A stretch of DNA of 64,000 bases from Bryoerythrophyllum caledonicum (taxonomy: Eukaryota; Streptophyta; Bryopsida; Pottiales; Pottiaceae): contig OZ020519.1 in NCBI GenBank assembly GCA_963971425.1, positions 2,248,028-2,312,027 on the forward strand, in the 5' to 3' direction. Made by a program: the position numbers and the translations under genes. Numbering within the stretch: position 1 is the first letter of the stretch; every line of letters begins with the position of its first letter. Shown here piece after piece: positions 13,101 to 23,870 of this stretch. The notes beneath the pieces are model-generated. The model saw only the letters and a program-made list of their open reading frames with translations. It ran no database searches and was not told the DNA's origin.

Positions 13101-14230
13101 CGATAGGCATCGACTTTGTGGTGAAACAAACAGACACTTTATTCAAGCTAGGCTCTAATAGAGACCGGACTTCTTCTACTTTTGTAATCCTTTGCAATAC
13201 AACATAGATCCAACGTGCAATAGAGAGTTGCAATACAACACAAATCAATATTTTTAATACTTTCAAGTATCTTTCTACAACATAGATCCACTTAGATCAT
13301 ATTGGGCCCACCACTAACAACTTTGCTGGTAAATGTACATGATGAGGTTGAATCAATGTAGTGCTCATATTACGAAACACAATATCTCAAAAAAATTTGA
13401 AGTATTTTTACGAACCAAATGATTCTAATTGGATTTAATGACATAGCTTTGTTCAAAATTTGACATGTTTTTATATTTATTATGGATCTTAGAAGACAAT
13501 TGCTTATGTATAAAATAACACTAATTAATTTCTAAATAATGAAACCTTTGCTCAATAGTACATCTAAATTCAAATCTTTTAAATTTTTTGGCTATTATAC
13601 TAATATTATTTTGAAAATTTTAATAATAATATAAAATATAATATAACTATCTTACCATCAAATAAGACTGATCCTAAAAAATTATATCAAATCAAATAGC
13701 TTTCATCATATAGAAGATATCTATGATTCCTATTGTTTTTTTCAACTACAATTATTAGGAAAAAAATCCAGATTCGATCTCTGTAATGACATTTGTATCT
13801 TTCATCATGAGATATAAAATTTAAAAACTTCAATAATTGTAGCTACTTCCATATCTTTGTATATGGATTATAGCAAAATGATAGTTAGAGAAAACAACCA
13901 TGGAAAAATGATAGAATGAAACTAAGTACTATCTTGTAATATCCTCAAATATTAGAGTAATCCCAAGTCATCGAGTATAATGTTAATGACAATTTGATTC
14001 CCAACTCTAAAATCTTTTGTTCCTTCTAAATAGAAAATCCTTGCTACAAGTTGCCAACGCAGCAACTCATATGCTTAAAAAAAATAAAACAAAAATGCCA
14101 TTTTTTTTCCAAGAGTGAAAACGCATTTACCCTCATCGTAGAGATGACCAAATCTTGGATGCTAAATACACATTGGACATAAAATCCTAGAGGAAAATGG
14201 CCGGAGTAGCGGGGGGAGTGCCGGGTTGGG
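7191..14230. other. long AT-rich intergenic region
   Basis: No gene was identified. Small observations are a GC-richer patch at about 11870-12110, a hairpin ACATCCG/CGGATGT near 12497-12515, and a minus-strand string TTGGTATCA near 11740 that resembles a tRNA-Met primer-binding site but has no retroelement frames around it. Minus-strand frames at 9513-9764 and 10339-10536 have no recognisable domain. Confidence 0.5.
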
Positions 14231-15653
14231 TCATAGCATAAGGGGCCCGGCATCGTTGGTCATGGACGCAACCAGCGCGGCCGGGCGCGCGGAGAAGCTG
14301 GTCGCCTTGGCGTACAAGTTGCCGCCGCCTGTGGACCCCGAGTCGGTGAAGAAGGCGCCGGACTGGAAGACATCGCCGACGCTCCGCCAGTTCCACTTCT
14401 CCCACCCGTCGACGTTGCTACCATCGTCGTCGATGCGCTTCGTCACCTCCTTGAACGACCCCGCCATGTACCAGTTTCCCTCGCTGTTCACGGTCGGATT
14501 CTCGCTTCCGCCGATGGCGTACATCAGCCAGGGGCTGTAGAAGTTGTTCACGATGTGGAAGTAGCCGAACCGGCACCTGCACCGCCATCGCCAGCCGAAA
14601 AGTCATGTACAGAAGGCAGCACAGACAGATTCACATCGTTGTTTTGCAATCTCATTGAGGGTCTCATGAGAGTATCGAGCTGGTTACCTTGGGATGCGTT
14701 CGACGAGGCCTTCGCCGAAGTGGTTGAACGCAACAGTGACCTGCATTTGCTTGTCGAATTGGTCGTCCGGGTGTCCGCCGAGGAGCATGACCTTGTCGTG
14801 CTTGGTGAAGTAGTTGTTGGAGATGGTGACGGCGGTGGAGGCTTCAGTGACGTCCACCAGGCCGTCCGCGCAGTGCGAGAGGAAGTTGTGGTCGATCCAG
14901 ACGTCTCTGGAGCCGTAGATGGAGATGGCGTCGCCGTCGGCTTTTCCCCGGTCTCCGAAGTGGTCCGGGCTGCCGCGGATTACAGCCGGACCTGTCTGCT
15001 TGATGTCGTGGATGTGCAAACCGTGCACGATGACGTTCTGGACGTGCTGGATGGTGAGCGCCGCGCCGCCGGCGATGTGCACGTTCGCGCCGCGCCCGTC
15101 GATGGTCTTGAAGCTGTTGATGATGAGCTCGTTCTTGAGCTTGATGTTCATGTTGCGAGAGAAGATAATCCAGAGAGGCTCGGCTTGGAGCGCGCCGTAG
15201 CGGAGCGTGCCGGGCGCGGGATCGATCACGTCGTCGTCGCCGTCGTCTGTCACGACGTATATCGGCCCGTTCTTGCCGCCGATAGCGCCCTTGCCGAAGC
15301 CGACTGCGCAGTCCGCGAGCGCTTGCCTGTTTGAGCGCCAGTGCGGATCGCACCTCCAGCAGTCGTCGATAGGATTTCCTGTTCCGCAGCCTGAGAGCAC
15401 TCTCCGTGTGTGGTTGTCAGCAAGAACGTCGCTGCACAATGTAAAAACAGTGTTAGCCATGGCTATGGCGTCACTGTATCATTTCAAGACATGTAACGTC
15501 TTCAAGATACAACGGCAATGTGTTTTACCTATCATGATACTGGACACTTGAGACATCATGTTCACTGGAGAGAGCTCTCAAGGTCTCGTCTATCGCCCGG
15601 CACAGCGGCAGCATTGCAACCAGGACAAGCAGTTGCAGTGAGCTTGGCGCCAT
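14231..15653 (-). CDS. pectate lyase, polysaccharide lyase family 1
   Basis: Predicted exons on the minus strand are 15529-15653, 14688-15431 and 14231-14576. All junctions are GT-AG and in phase, giving 404 residues, a normal size for plant PL1. The enzyme cleaves de-esterified homogalacturonan by Ca-dependent beta-elimination in the cell wall. The N-terminus ([20 protein letters not shown]) is a signal peptide. Family motifs follow in order: [36 protein letters not shown] with [10 protein letters not shown] and HDKVMLLG (Ca and substrate site); AFNHFGEG with ERIPR at the exon 2-3 junction (residues about 285-290, catalytic arginine region); then GYFHIVNN and MYAIGG. Nothing is missing. It lies upstream of two pectin methylesterase genes on the same strand, enzymes that create its substrate. 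Confidence 0.92.
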
Positions 15654-17752
15654 GGCTCCTCTGTTGAAAGACATGCGATGATAAGTATTCTCAGGTGCAA
15701 TTTCTACACCTATATCGTGTCAATCTATTGCAGCTTTTATCGTCAAAGTTTTAATCCTATCAACGTACATTCTGAACTTTTGAAATTTCGAAGTTCGAAT
15801 CCCTAAACAGTAGCATCCGACCCATATTCAGTGAGCCTCATACCTTCACACTACTAGTGTTGTCCTGGAGAATCAAGTATCTACAAACGCACAATCAGAT
15901 ACAAAGAAGTTCCAACAGGTGACATCATGCTTGCAAAACCATGTAATCTACTGCACTCATAGGCTCGAAATGCCTCTGTTTCCGGCTCAAACTCCTCAAC
16001 GAAACATCGCCATTCTGCAAGCGCTCCAGCAGCCTGATTTCCCAAACTTGTCAATGAGACTGACCAGAATGTGCCACAATGTGCAGCACTTGTCTGCAGT
16101 GCATCTTAATCAGCTTCAATATATGTGCAGGCGTTTTGAATGGAGGCTGAGCGGAGTCTGCAGGGTTATAGTACTCTGCTACTGAACAGGTGACCAGGTA
16201 ACAACACAAATTCAACATTCAGTATAATGTCTGACGGCCTGTAAGGGGTTGTTACATGAGTTCGTAGAGGATAGAAGCAAATGATTTAGTATTACTATAC
16301 GGGGAAATGTAAAAAATGCCTTGTCTACCGTAACATGATTGGGACTGAAGCATTATCTCTGACAATTTTTACTGAATTCATTCATAATGGCAGGGGTACA
16401 TAGTACTTCTGAAAGGACTGCAGGGGGAGCAAGGTGCAAAACAAGGGCACCACGGAGGTGTAGCACATTGTATGTTACGCACGAAGGCAGCGATCTCGGA
16501 TCTACCTGTTGCTACACATGTGAAGAAATGACTGAATGAGGGTTACAATGGAGGTAGACTGATCAGGGAAACTCGTGAAGCTGGCGCTTCAAAGTTGAGT
16601 AGCAACGAAGGCTATCTGAGTCACCTACAGATCATACGGAGGCCATAATAGAGGCAGGCACGAGGCTGACCAGAGTCCTCATGACCAAGTTGACGATGGC
16701 GAAGGGAGAATTGCAGGCTTGCCCCATACAGTAATGTGCTTTTCTGACACCTTCCTAATCGGACCCGAAAGCCTCTGCAGCACCATTATCCTCTACCACT
16801 GGGAGTTGTTTTGAAGAACCTACAACCTTCATAAATTACTGACACCATGCCAGACTGATCTCTGGTGGAACTAAATCGTGTTGATGCGCATTTTGTTTTG
16901 GTGTTATAATTGGATCAACGTAAATTGATTAGCTGAATCTACTTATGAATCCTGGTTCAGGCACGATACAAGAGCTGGTAACATATTGCAGTCAATGTGA
17001 GAGCTAAAGCCAGTCGGTACTTTTTCCAATCCCGAGCCTGATCAAAGCTGCTGTTAACGTAATTTGTTGGTTAAGTAAAGATCGGAAATGCCTCAGAAAC
17101 AATATGGTTTTGAACAGAGATTTGATGTACTCGAGCACTTTGATCTGGTGTGACCGTGGTCGGAGGCGTGGTGGTGGTGCTTATTGAGAAAGTTTCTGCA
17201 AGAGAACGTGAGCACATGGCGGATCGTGTAACGGAGTCGCAGGACAAGGAAATCAGAGAGGGGATGCAACCACATTGTCACTGTCATTTTGGAATCTTTT
17301 GTATCATGGAGAGACACTACTTGCAAAAGGGGGATCCCTACGCACGATGTTAGGGTGAGGGTGCACATGCTCTTCATTGCAGTCTTCAGAGCAATCATCT
17401 GGTCCCACCTCTGCAACTGCTGCCGGACTCGTCATCTTGGAACGGTTCAGTCGTGTTTTCAACCAGCGATGATGAACTGTTTTAGAGATATTAATAAGTC
17501 ATTTTCAACTGCCTCGCTTCGTCAACGCTTCATTCCGAGTCTAACTCAATGTTCATATCATCGTACACATTGATGTCTTGCCACCAACATTAAACTATCA
17601 ACAAAGAGATAAGCCATTGTACTCAGCTGGAGTAATAGATCTCTTTTATTTCACAGGACCAGCCAATGAATACCAGGCCATCCTACAGAGCTGGGACCAC
17701 CTCTGTGCACCACCAGCTAATGATCAGAAACCAAGAGTGCTCAGCATGATAT
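15654..17752. other. intergenic, pectate lyase 5-prime flank and unassigned DNA
   Basis: The part next to 15653 must contain the pectate lyase promoter and 5-prime leader, but no core element is clear enough to mark. The rest is mixed-composition sequence with no recognised gene or repeat. Confidence 0.5.
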
Positions 17753-18164
17753 TCATTCGTGGGACTTGCTGCCAGAGCACTCGCGGTTGAACTTGTGCGT
17801 AGCGAGCCACCGGAGTTCCCCACCGAGTCCTTCACGCCCGCTTCGCGATCGGACCCGCTCACCGACTCTAAGCCTTGCTCACCGCCTTCTCGTAGCTCTT
17901 GTCCACATCCCCCACATCACGTACAGCCGCGTCGGGCAAGCCGGCATCTCCGGGATGCCGTCCCTGCACCATCACCACCGAGTCGCTGATCTTGAGAGAC
18001 GCGTGCAGGACCGTCTTCTTGTCGTCGCCGAGCATGTGGTGGAGAGAGCGCGCGTTGAGTACCTCTGTGGCGAAGTCGATCACGGGCTGCGCCTCGTCGG
18101 CGACGACCCACGCGTTCACGGTGGAGTGCTCCTCCCTCTGCCATTGCTTCGCCGGAGTCGCCGT
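17753..18164 (-). pseudogene. decayed copy of the neighbouring VOC (glyoxalase/bleomycin-resistance fold) gene
   Basis: The sequence aligns along its length with the intact gene at 19253-19717. The start codon is ACG (18162-18164) where the intact gene has ATG. One inserted G after GATAGC-like codons for VVMVQ and a missing base before GDVDKSYEKAV form a compensating frameshift. A lost base plus a substitution then create a stop after YEKAVSKA. About 18 bp, covering the DQPYGD-type segment, is deleted, and another base is lost near the final tryptophans. Several independent disabling changes make it a pseudogene, although the first two thirds are still highly similar, so the duplication is not ancient. 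Confidence 0.85.
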
Positions 18165-19252
18165 GGGAGCAAACTCTCACTGTGTCTTCTCTGAACTGAT
18201 TCTCCAAATACTAACTGCGCAAAATGCGAACTCATAATATCTAAGAATCGCGATCGGAAACCCAAACGAGAGATGGCTGGTTTGATGATCGGATTCGTCT
18301 ATGCATTCGAGGTATCTGCAGCGTGAAGCTTTCGCGTCCCGCTATTATGAGGTGTTCGGATTTGTTGCTAGTTTAGACCTGCTTCTGTACAGTCACTCGC
18401 ATTCAGATTCGTTAGAAAACACTGAGAGTGCAAATCGCATCTCAGGTTGTTGCAGATCAGAAATTTTTGTTTGAGCTGGCTGAAGCATTTGATGCTTTTC
18501 ATAGAATTTCCAGTAAGAGTTTTCAGACAATTGATTCCGGACGGAGGATGTTCAACGGATTGACGGCGGATGGAGGTGTGTGCTCACGACATTGTGCGAA
18601 ACCTATCTAGCGGATCAAGTCGGAAAGTTAAATGTTGCTCTGACACGACGGGTCAGATGAGATTCGTGAGAACAAAAAATCAAAATACACAACAGAGACA
18701 AGATCACGTTGCTAAAGACGCACTCGGAGTACTTCTCGTACTAAGACATGTCCTCGAGACGCTCGGAATTCTTCGGGTTAACACTCGGTTTCAACTCTCA
18801 AACTCGAATTTGCGGGCTGGAAGGCGTTTCACGTCCAGCTCCCAGAGATCAGTTCTAACGCTTCAGGTTTTTGTTTTCCAGGAGTGTTTCGGATGCTCCA
18901 TCGCAATTCACAAGCAGCGCCATCCATTGGATAAATTGACGGAAGGCTGTGTGTGAGGGGAGAGTGAAGTGGGATGCTTTATGTTCACTTCAAGTGCCGG
19001 AATGTTCATAGTAAAAGCATAATGCTATAGGAGCAGGGAATGGCACACCGATTCCGTCTTGAATTTCGCGGACCAAATAACAGAAGCAATCAACTCCAAG
19101 CACGCAGATCGAGCTGAGATCTCCGCTTCATACCCGAACGCTAAAATATTAACTGTATTGATGCTCTGTGCTACGACGCTGCACTGATCGCACTGCTCTG
19201 CAGAGAATCGAGGTGCAATACAAACCGTTTCAAATCATGGACGCTCATCAAG
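18165..19252. other. spacer between the VOC pseudogene and the intact VOC gene
   Basis: No gene or structured repeat is recognised. It contains the former upstream region of the decayed copy. Confidence 0.5.
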
Positions 19253-19717
19253 CTAGCATCTACACCGAAACAGGAAGGTTGCATCACTCCTGAGTCTTCG
19301 TGGCGCTGAGTAGCTGGGGTTGAACTTATGAGTGGCAATCCACCAGGAGTTTCCCGCGGAGTCCTTCACGCCCGCTTCGCGATCGCCGTAGGGCTGGTCC
19401 TCGGGCCCGCGCAGCGACTCAAAGCCCTTGCTCACCGCCTTCTCGTAGCTCTTGTCCACATCCTCCACATACACGTACAGCCGCGTCGGGCAAGCCGGCA
19501 TCTCCGGGGTGCCGTCCTGCACCATCACCACCGAGTCGCCGATCTTGAGAGACGCGTGCAGGATCGTCTTCTTGTCGTCGGAGAGCATGAGGTGGAGAGA
19601 GCGCGCGTTGAGCATATCTGTGGCGAAGTCGATCACGGGCTGCGGCCAGTCGGCGATGATCCACGCGTTCACGGTGGAGTGCTCCTCCCTCTGCCAATGC
19701 GTCGCCGGAGTCGCCAT
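19253..19717 (-). CDS. VOC-superfamily (glyoxalase I / bleomycin-resistance fold) protein
   Basis: A single uninterrupted exon encodes 154 residues starting at ATG 19715-19717. The fold is suggested by the motif series NAWIIADWPQPVIDF, HASLKIGDSVVMVQD, LYVYVEDVDKSYEKA and YGDREAGVKDSAGNSWWIATH. The last string matches the C-terminal half of PhnB/YdcF-like VOC proteins common in bacteria, which form beta-alpha-beta-beta-beta dimers and often bind a metal. No signal or transit peptide is visible, so a cytosolic location is likely. The substrate cannot be inferred. The lack of introns, while neighbouring genes have several, fits a retrocopy or an old transfer but proves neither. A decayed duplicate lies 1.1 kb downstream on the same strand. 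Confidence 0.75.
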   Translation of the reverse strand: MATPATHWQREEHSTVNAWIIADWPQPVIDFATDMLNARSLHLMLSDDKKTILHASLKIGDSVVMVQDGTPEMPACPTRLYVYVEDVDKSYEKAVSKGFESLRGPEDQPYGDREAGVKDSAGNSWWIATHKFNPSYSAPRRLRSDATFLFRCRC

Positions 19718-20229
19718 TGGAGCTAGCTCTCACTGTCTCTACTCCGAGCTTTAGCGCCAACCCCATTTCGTCGTCTACTTAACAAGAGAATAGAAATCAA
19801 TCAACGCTGAAAATGATGGAATGGTACCAAATGCGCCGTGCCGATCGAGTTTTGAAGGAGCCAAAGCTTCATCGTGAAGCCATCGGCTGCCGCAATTTTC
19901 TGAATTATTTAGTGCCATGCCGCCGCTGGAACCACGCCTACAGTTCCCTTGAAGTTGGGAAATTCTGTCGGAGTCACTACAGTAGTGCGGAAGTGGCGTG
20001 AACATCATATGATGTTGATCTAAGTTTTCTTCGTTTATTCTACCTAGGCATGCAATGTGTTGAAGTCATTGGTCGTACTGGAAAGATATAATCTAAGAAA
20101 GGAGACATCGTGCGACATCTACCATCCGGCGAGGTGAAGTGAATGCCCTGACGCAGCTCTAATCTGGTCAATTCTCTAAAAGTAGTTGGGATGTTTTTCG
20201 AGGTAAGCACTTACGTAATTTCAAGGCAG

Positions 20230-20641
20230 TAACGTCAAAATACCTTAAACCGACACTTTAGTGATTGTGTGTTTCAAAAGTTGAGATTTAATTGCAAAAA
20301 AAATATGCTTGGGTAGAGAAATAAGGTTCTGATTTGTGAGAGAATTTTTTTTGAAAACAACGCTGTAGATTGTGAGAAAAAAGAATGAAAGTGGGTTTTC
20401 TCCAATCAACCCTAAAGCGACCAGGTTTAGTGACAAAACCAAACCTTAAAAGCACATTAAACCGTCACCTCTATTCCACCAAACCGCCAGCTCCATCCAG
20501 CTCCATCCTTGCATTCATTGGTGGGCTTGGAATAGACTTGGAATATTTCTGACAGAAATTATGACAAAAAAAGAGAGGAAGAAATCCGGTTCTGCAGGGT
20601 CGCTTCAGGGTTGAGTGTCGGTTTAAGGTATTTTGACGTTA
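20230..20641. mobile_element. MITE with perfect 28-bp inverted ends
   Basis: The left end (20230-20257, starting TAACGTCAAAATACC) and the right end (20614-20641) are exact reverse complements over 28 bp. A second inverted pair lies inside (20407-20422 and 20598-20613, 15 of 16 matching). There is no transposase. The outermost TA on each side could be the target duplication (Tc1/mariner or Stowaway-like). The very high end identity suggests recent activity. The remaining flanks (19718-20229, 20642-21261) hold no recognised gene; the latter includes the 3-prime region of the first pectin methylesterase gene. Confidence 0.7.
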
Positions 20642-21261
20642 ACATCGTCTTTCGTACAACTGCTGTAACCACACTTGGTATAAGGTCTACAGTAAAACCC
20701 TGCCAGTGAACTTGGCGACCCTGACTTTTCCATTTTACAGGTCAGAAACTGAGGATTTGAGGTACTTTGCGGATAACTCTAACATAATCAAATTCAAATA
20801 CCTCATAAGAAGGGGAAAGCGGAAAGCTTCGGGATGAAGTATTCGACCTCCCGATCATCAAAGGAACCTTCTGTTTCCGATCGAGACAGTGAGACCTTTT
20901 CACCTTGCAAGCATTTTGAACCATGTCTGTGGGCTGATGCAACAAGGCATGATAGTTTTTTCGCATGATGGAAGAATGATCGATCAAAGAAAGATGGCAC
21001 ATTTGAAAGCTGGAATAATGAGTTGATAGAAATACTCCATCTTGAAATCAATTTGGAGAAGCAGAATACATATGACACTAGACAACTAGCTAGTAGTACA
21101 GCCACCACGTATCTGTCGTGTGGAAACTCAAAATCACGGTCTCGTTCCTTCACTGATCCTCCCCATGTATCTTTGCCTAGGTCGTCACCAATGCTTCTTA
21201 TATTTTATAAGCATGGAAGCACGTACAAGCGGTGGACTTTTCCTCACTGATGATAAGCAGT

Positions 21262-23870
21262 TCATACTTCAGTGACCCACAAACTTCCATCGATGTATCC
21301 CAGGCTCATGAAAGGTGCCGCTTGCGCGTCTGTGAGTTCATTGGACCACGCGACGCGGTTGGCCTGGTTTGCACCGGGGCCGAAGCACTTATATTGCCCA
21401 TAAAACACGGTCCTGCAAGCAAACCAACCAACAAAGTATGCTTGTCAATAGGGATATTCGAACACAGTTTCTGAACAGCTGCTGGTTGTCATCCAGAAGC
21501 TCCCGACCCATCCTAATGGCATCCAGCAACTCTGCCACCAATCGTAATCCATACTTTTGCAATCACCGACTCTCTCTGTATGCAACGGTTTGAATACCCT
21601 TAATTATGTCATGAAATTATTGTTTGGGAATGTAATGGTTATATTTCAATATATAGGCAGTTTTCACATTTCCAATTGCACCAATCATTGAAATGTGTGA
21701 CAAATCTAACCTACACTATTGCGACTGCACAATAGAGCCTATTTAGGATACAAAAATGGCATTAAAAATCTTTGAATAGCACATAGTCCAAGTCTTACCC
21801 TTCCCGGGCGGCGTCACCCCAATTGTACCATCCAACAGGATTGATGATGTTGGCAAACTCAGTGAAGGCGAACACGACACGGGAATAGGGCCCCCAGGCA
21901 CGGCCCAAGTACACGGTCGCAGGTCCGGACCCGGTCACCTTGCAGTTCACAAAAGAGTAGCCTGTGTCCTCACTCAAGCTCAACCTCTTTTGTGCTGTGA
22001 GGGAGCCACCGCCTGAGGGCAGCACTTTCAGCTCACAGTTCTGCAGCCCCACTCACATCACAAAATCGTTAAAGTCTAGTGGTAGTTCTACTCTAAGTAG
22101 ATGACGGATTAGATAAATAATCCAATCAAATAATTCTTGGGAAATTCGTGAATAGTGTACCCAAACCGTTCTTAAACTTATTAAACAGGATAGTTTTATT
22201 TGAAATTTCCTTTTTAATAGATGAGTGCTGAATCTTTACCCTACTCTACCATACATTTACATTACTAACGTACACAGTTAGCTCATTAGTGAAACAAACA
22301 AAGACTTAGTCTTTATTCACACCAGCCATCTTTCAACAAAAGAACTTACCAAGCTCACTAACTGTAAACATATAAAGTACCTAACTTACTCACTGGTAGG
22401 TCTAACTAACTTACTAATGAAACAAATAAACTCCAACCAACCAACTTTACTTGTGGAACAGAAAGAAACACAAGCAAACAAAGGGCTCATGGGACTAGAG
22501 ATGAGTAGATGATGTGTGTAGCTGGTACCTTGTAGAGTTTGTAAACAAACGATCTAACTTACTAGCGAAACAAACAAACACAAAGAAACAGAGCACTTGA
22601 GATGCGAGAGATCACGAGTAGATGATGTGTGTAGCTGGTACCTTGAAGAGTGACTTCCCGTCTCCGAAGATGAAGTCGACGGATCCGACGATGAGCGAGT
22701 CCTTGAAGTAGTGCCGTCCTCGGTCGTCGTACAGCGTGTCCTGCTGCCCGTAGAACGCGCACCCATAGAACGCGTTGAAGTCGCCCGTGGTGCGCAGCGC
22801 CACCGCTTGCTGCTGCGCTCCCCCGGTCGGCGCCGGAGACGAGTTCTGATCGTCATATCACACCATCCAACGTCACGCACCAAGTGAAACCTCTCTCGGA
22901 TCATGTCAAAAACGCTTCCTCCTTATCCTTTGTGACCAAACTAGCTCACCCTCAAAAATAGTAAGTGAAATATGACAGGTTTTTGCCACCAGTGACACCA
23001 AAAATGAGGAGAGGATGCCGATGCCCACCTCAAAGGAAATGTTTCTGGCGGTGAAGTAAGGCGCACTGATGCCGAAGGTGGACGTGGTGTATGTGGTACC
23101 AGTGTCCCCAGCTGCGTTCCTGGAGGTGATTTTGGTCATATCTCGCCCGGCTCCTTGCAAAGTGATGCGCCACTTGCTCTTGGGTACCACCACCTTCTCA
23201 CTAGTACAATGCACACAGATGGAGATCAATTCATCACAAATTTGGCACTCGTCTCTCAGATTTTGATTTTTAAGCCTCAAAATAACCTACACTTTCATCA
23301 CTAGGGAAGAGATGGTCTGAGTTGATAAAAAATGACTAACATCGGTAATGTACTCAAACCATCTTTCCACTGGTACCTGATTAGAGATGGCTTCCTAAAC
23401 TGCCATAATATCAAAGAAACTGCCAATTATTTCAGAGCTCCTAAAACTACAAATGACTCCATCTTACAATCACACCACTGCTACAAAATCTACCATGAAT
23501 CCAAGCTGCACCACTCCAGATACAATAAACTGAAAGTGTGCGAACTTGCTCACTTGTACGTCCCAGCATTCACTTGGATGGTGATGGGATTCTTGTTATG
23601 GAGGGGCACAGCATCAAAAGCCTCGTTGATGGTCTTGTAGTTTCCCAGGCCACTCTGATCCACCACAATCACAGTGGTCTCCCCAACCTTGATGTCACCA
23701 CGGGTTTTTGCAACAGTCTCAAAAGCTGCAGCTTTTGCACCAACGTGTTCAACCCAAGCGTGGAAACTCGCCACCACCTCATCTTTTGTGGACGGAACAG
23801 AGCCCACAAAAGAAAGACATGACAGTACTGATACAACAATGAAACTCCACATGATGATCCCTCTTGCCAT
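21262..23870 (-). CDS. pectin methylesterase (pectinesterase, CE8), gene 1
   Basis: Exons on the minus strand are 23554-23870, 23029-23200, 22642-22845, 21799-22040 and 21262-21412. All junctions are GT-AG and in phase, giving 361 residues. The N-terminus ([24 protein letters not shown]) is a signal peptide, and no inhibitor-like pro-region is present, so this is the short secreted type. The enzyme removes methyl groups from cell-wall homogalacturonan. Catalytic motifs are QAVALR (Gln about 176), QQDTLYDD (acid Asp about 199), VDFIFG (nucleophile Asp about 220) and YLGRAWG (Arg about 278, Trp about 280). An oddity is YFKDS, where most relatives and gene 2 have YFKDC, so the disulfide that usually closes the active-site loop is missing. 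A related gene lies about 8 kb upstream on the same strand. Confidence 0.9.
22420..22645. repeat. about 113-bp tandem duplication across a splice donor in pectin methylesterase gene 1
   Basis: A 30-bp core including the exon 3 donor is present at 22616-22645 and again identically at 22503-22532, with weaker similarity before each. The copy in the intron is therefore a decoy 5-prime splice site. Shorter echoes of a TTACTAGCGAAACAAAC motif recur at about 22284, 22405 and 22553. Confidence 0.7.

Noticed and set aside
14555-15334. 259-codon plus-strand frame
   Set aside because: It is the antisense of pectate lyase exon 2, open because of GC-rich codon use.
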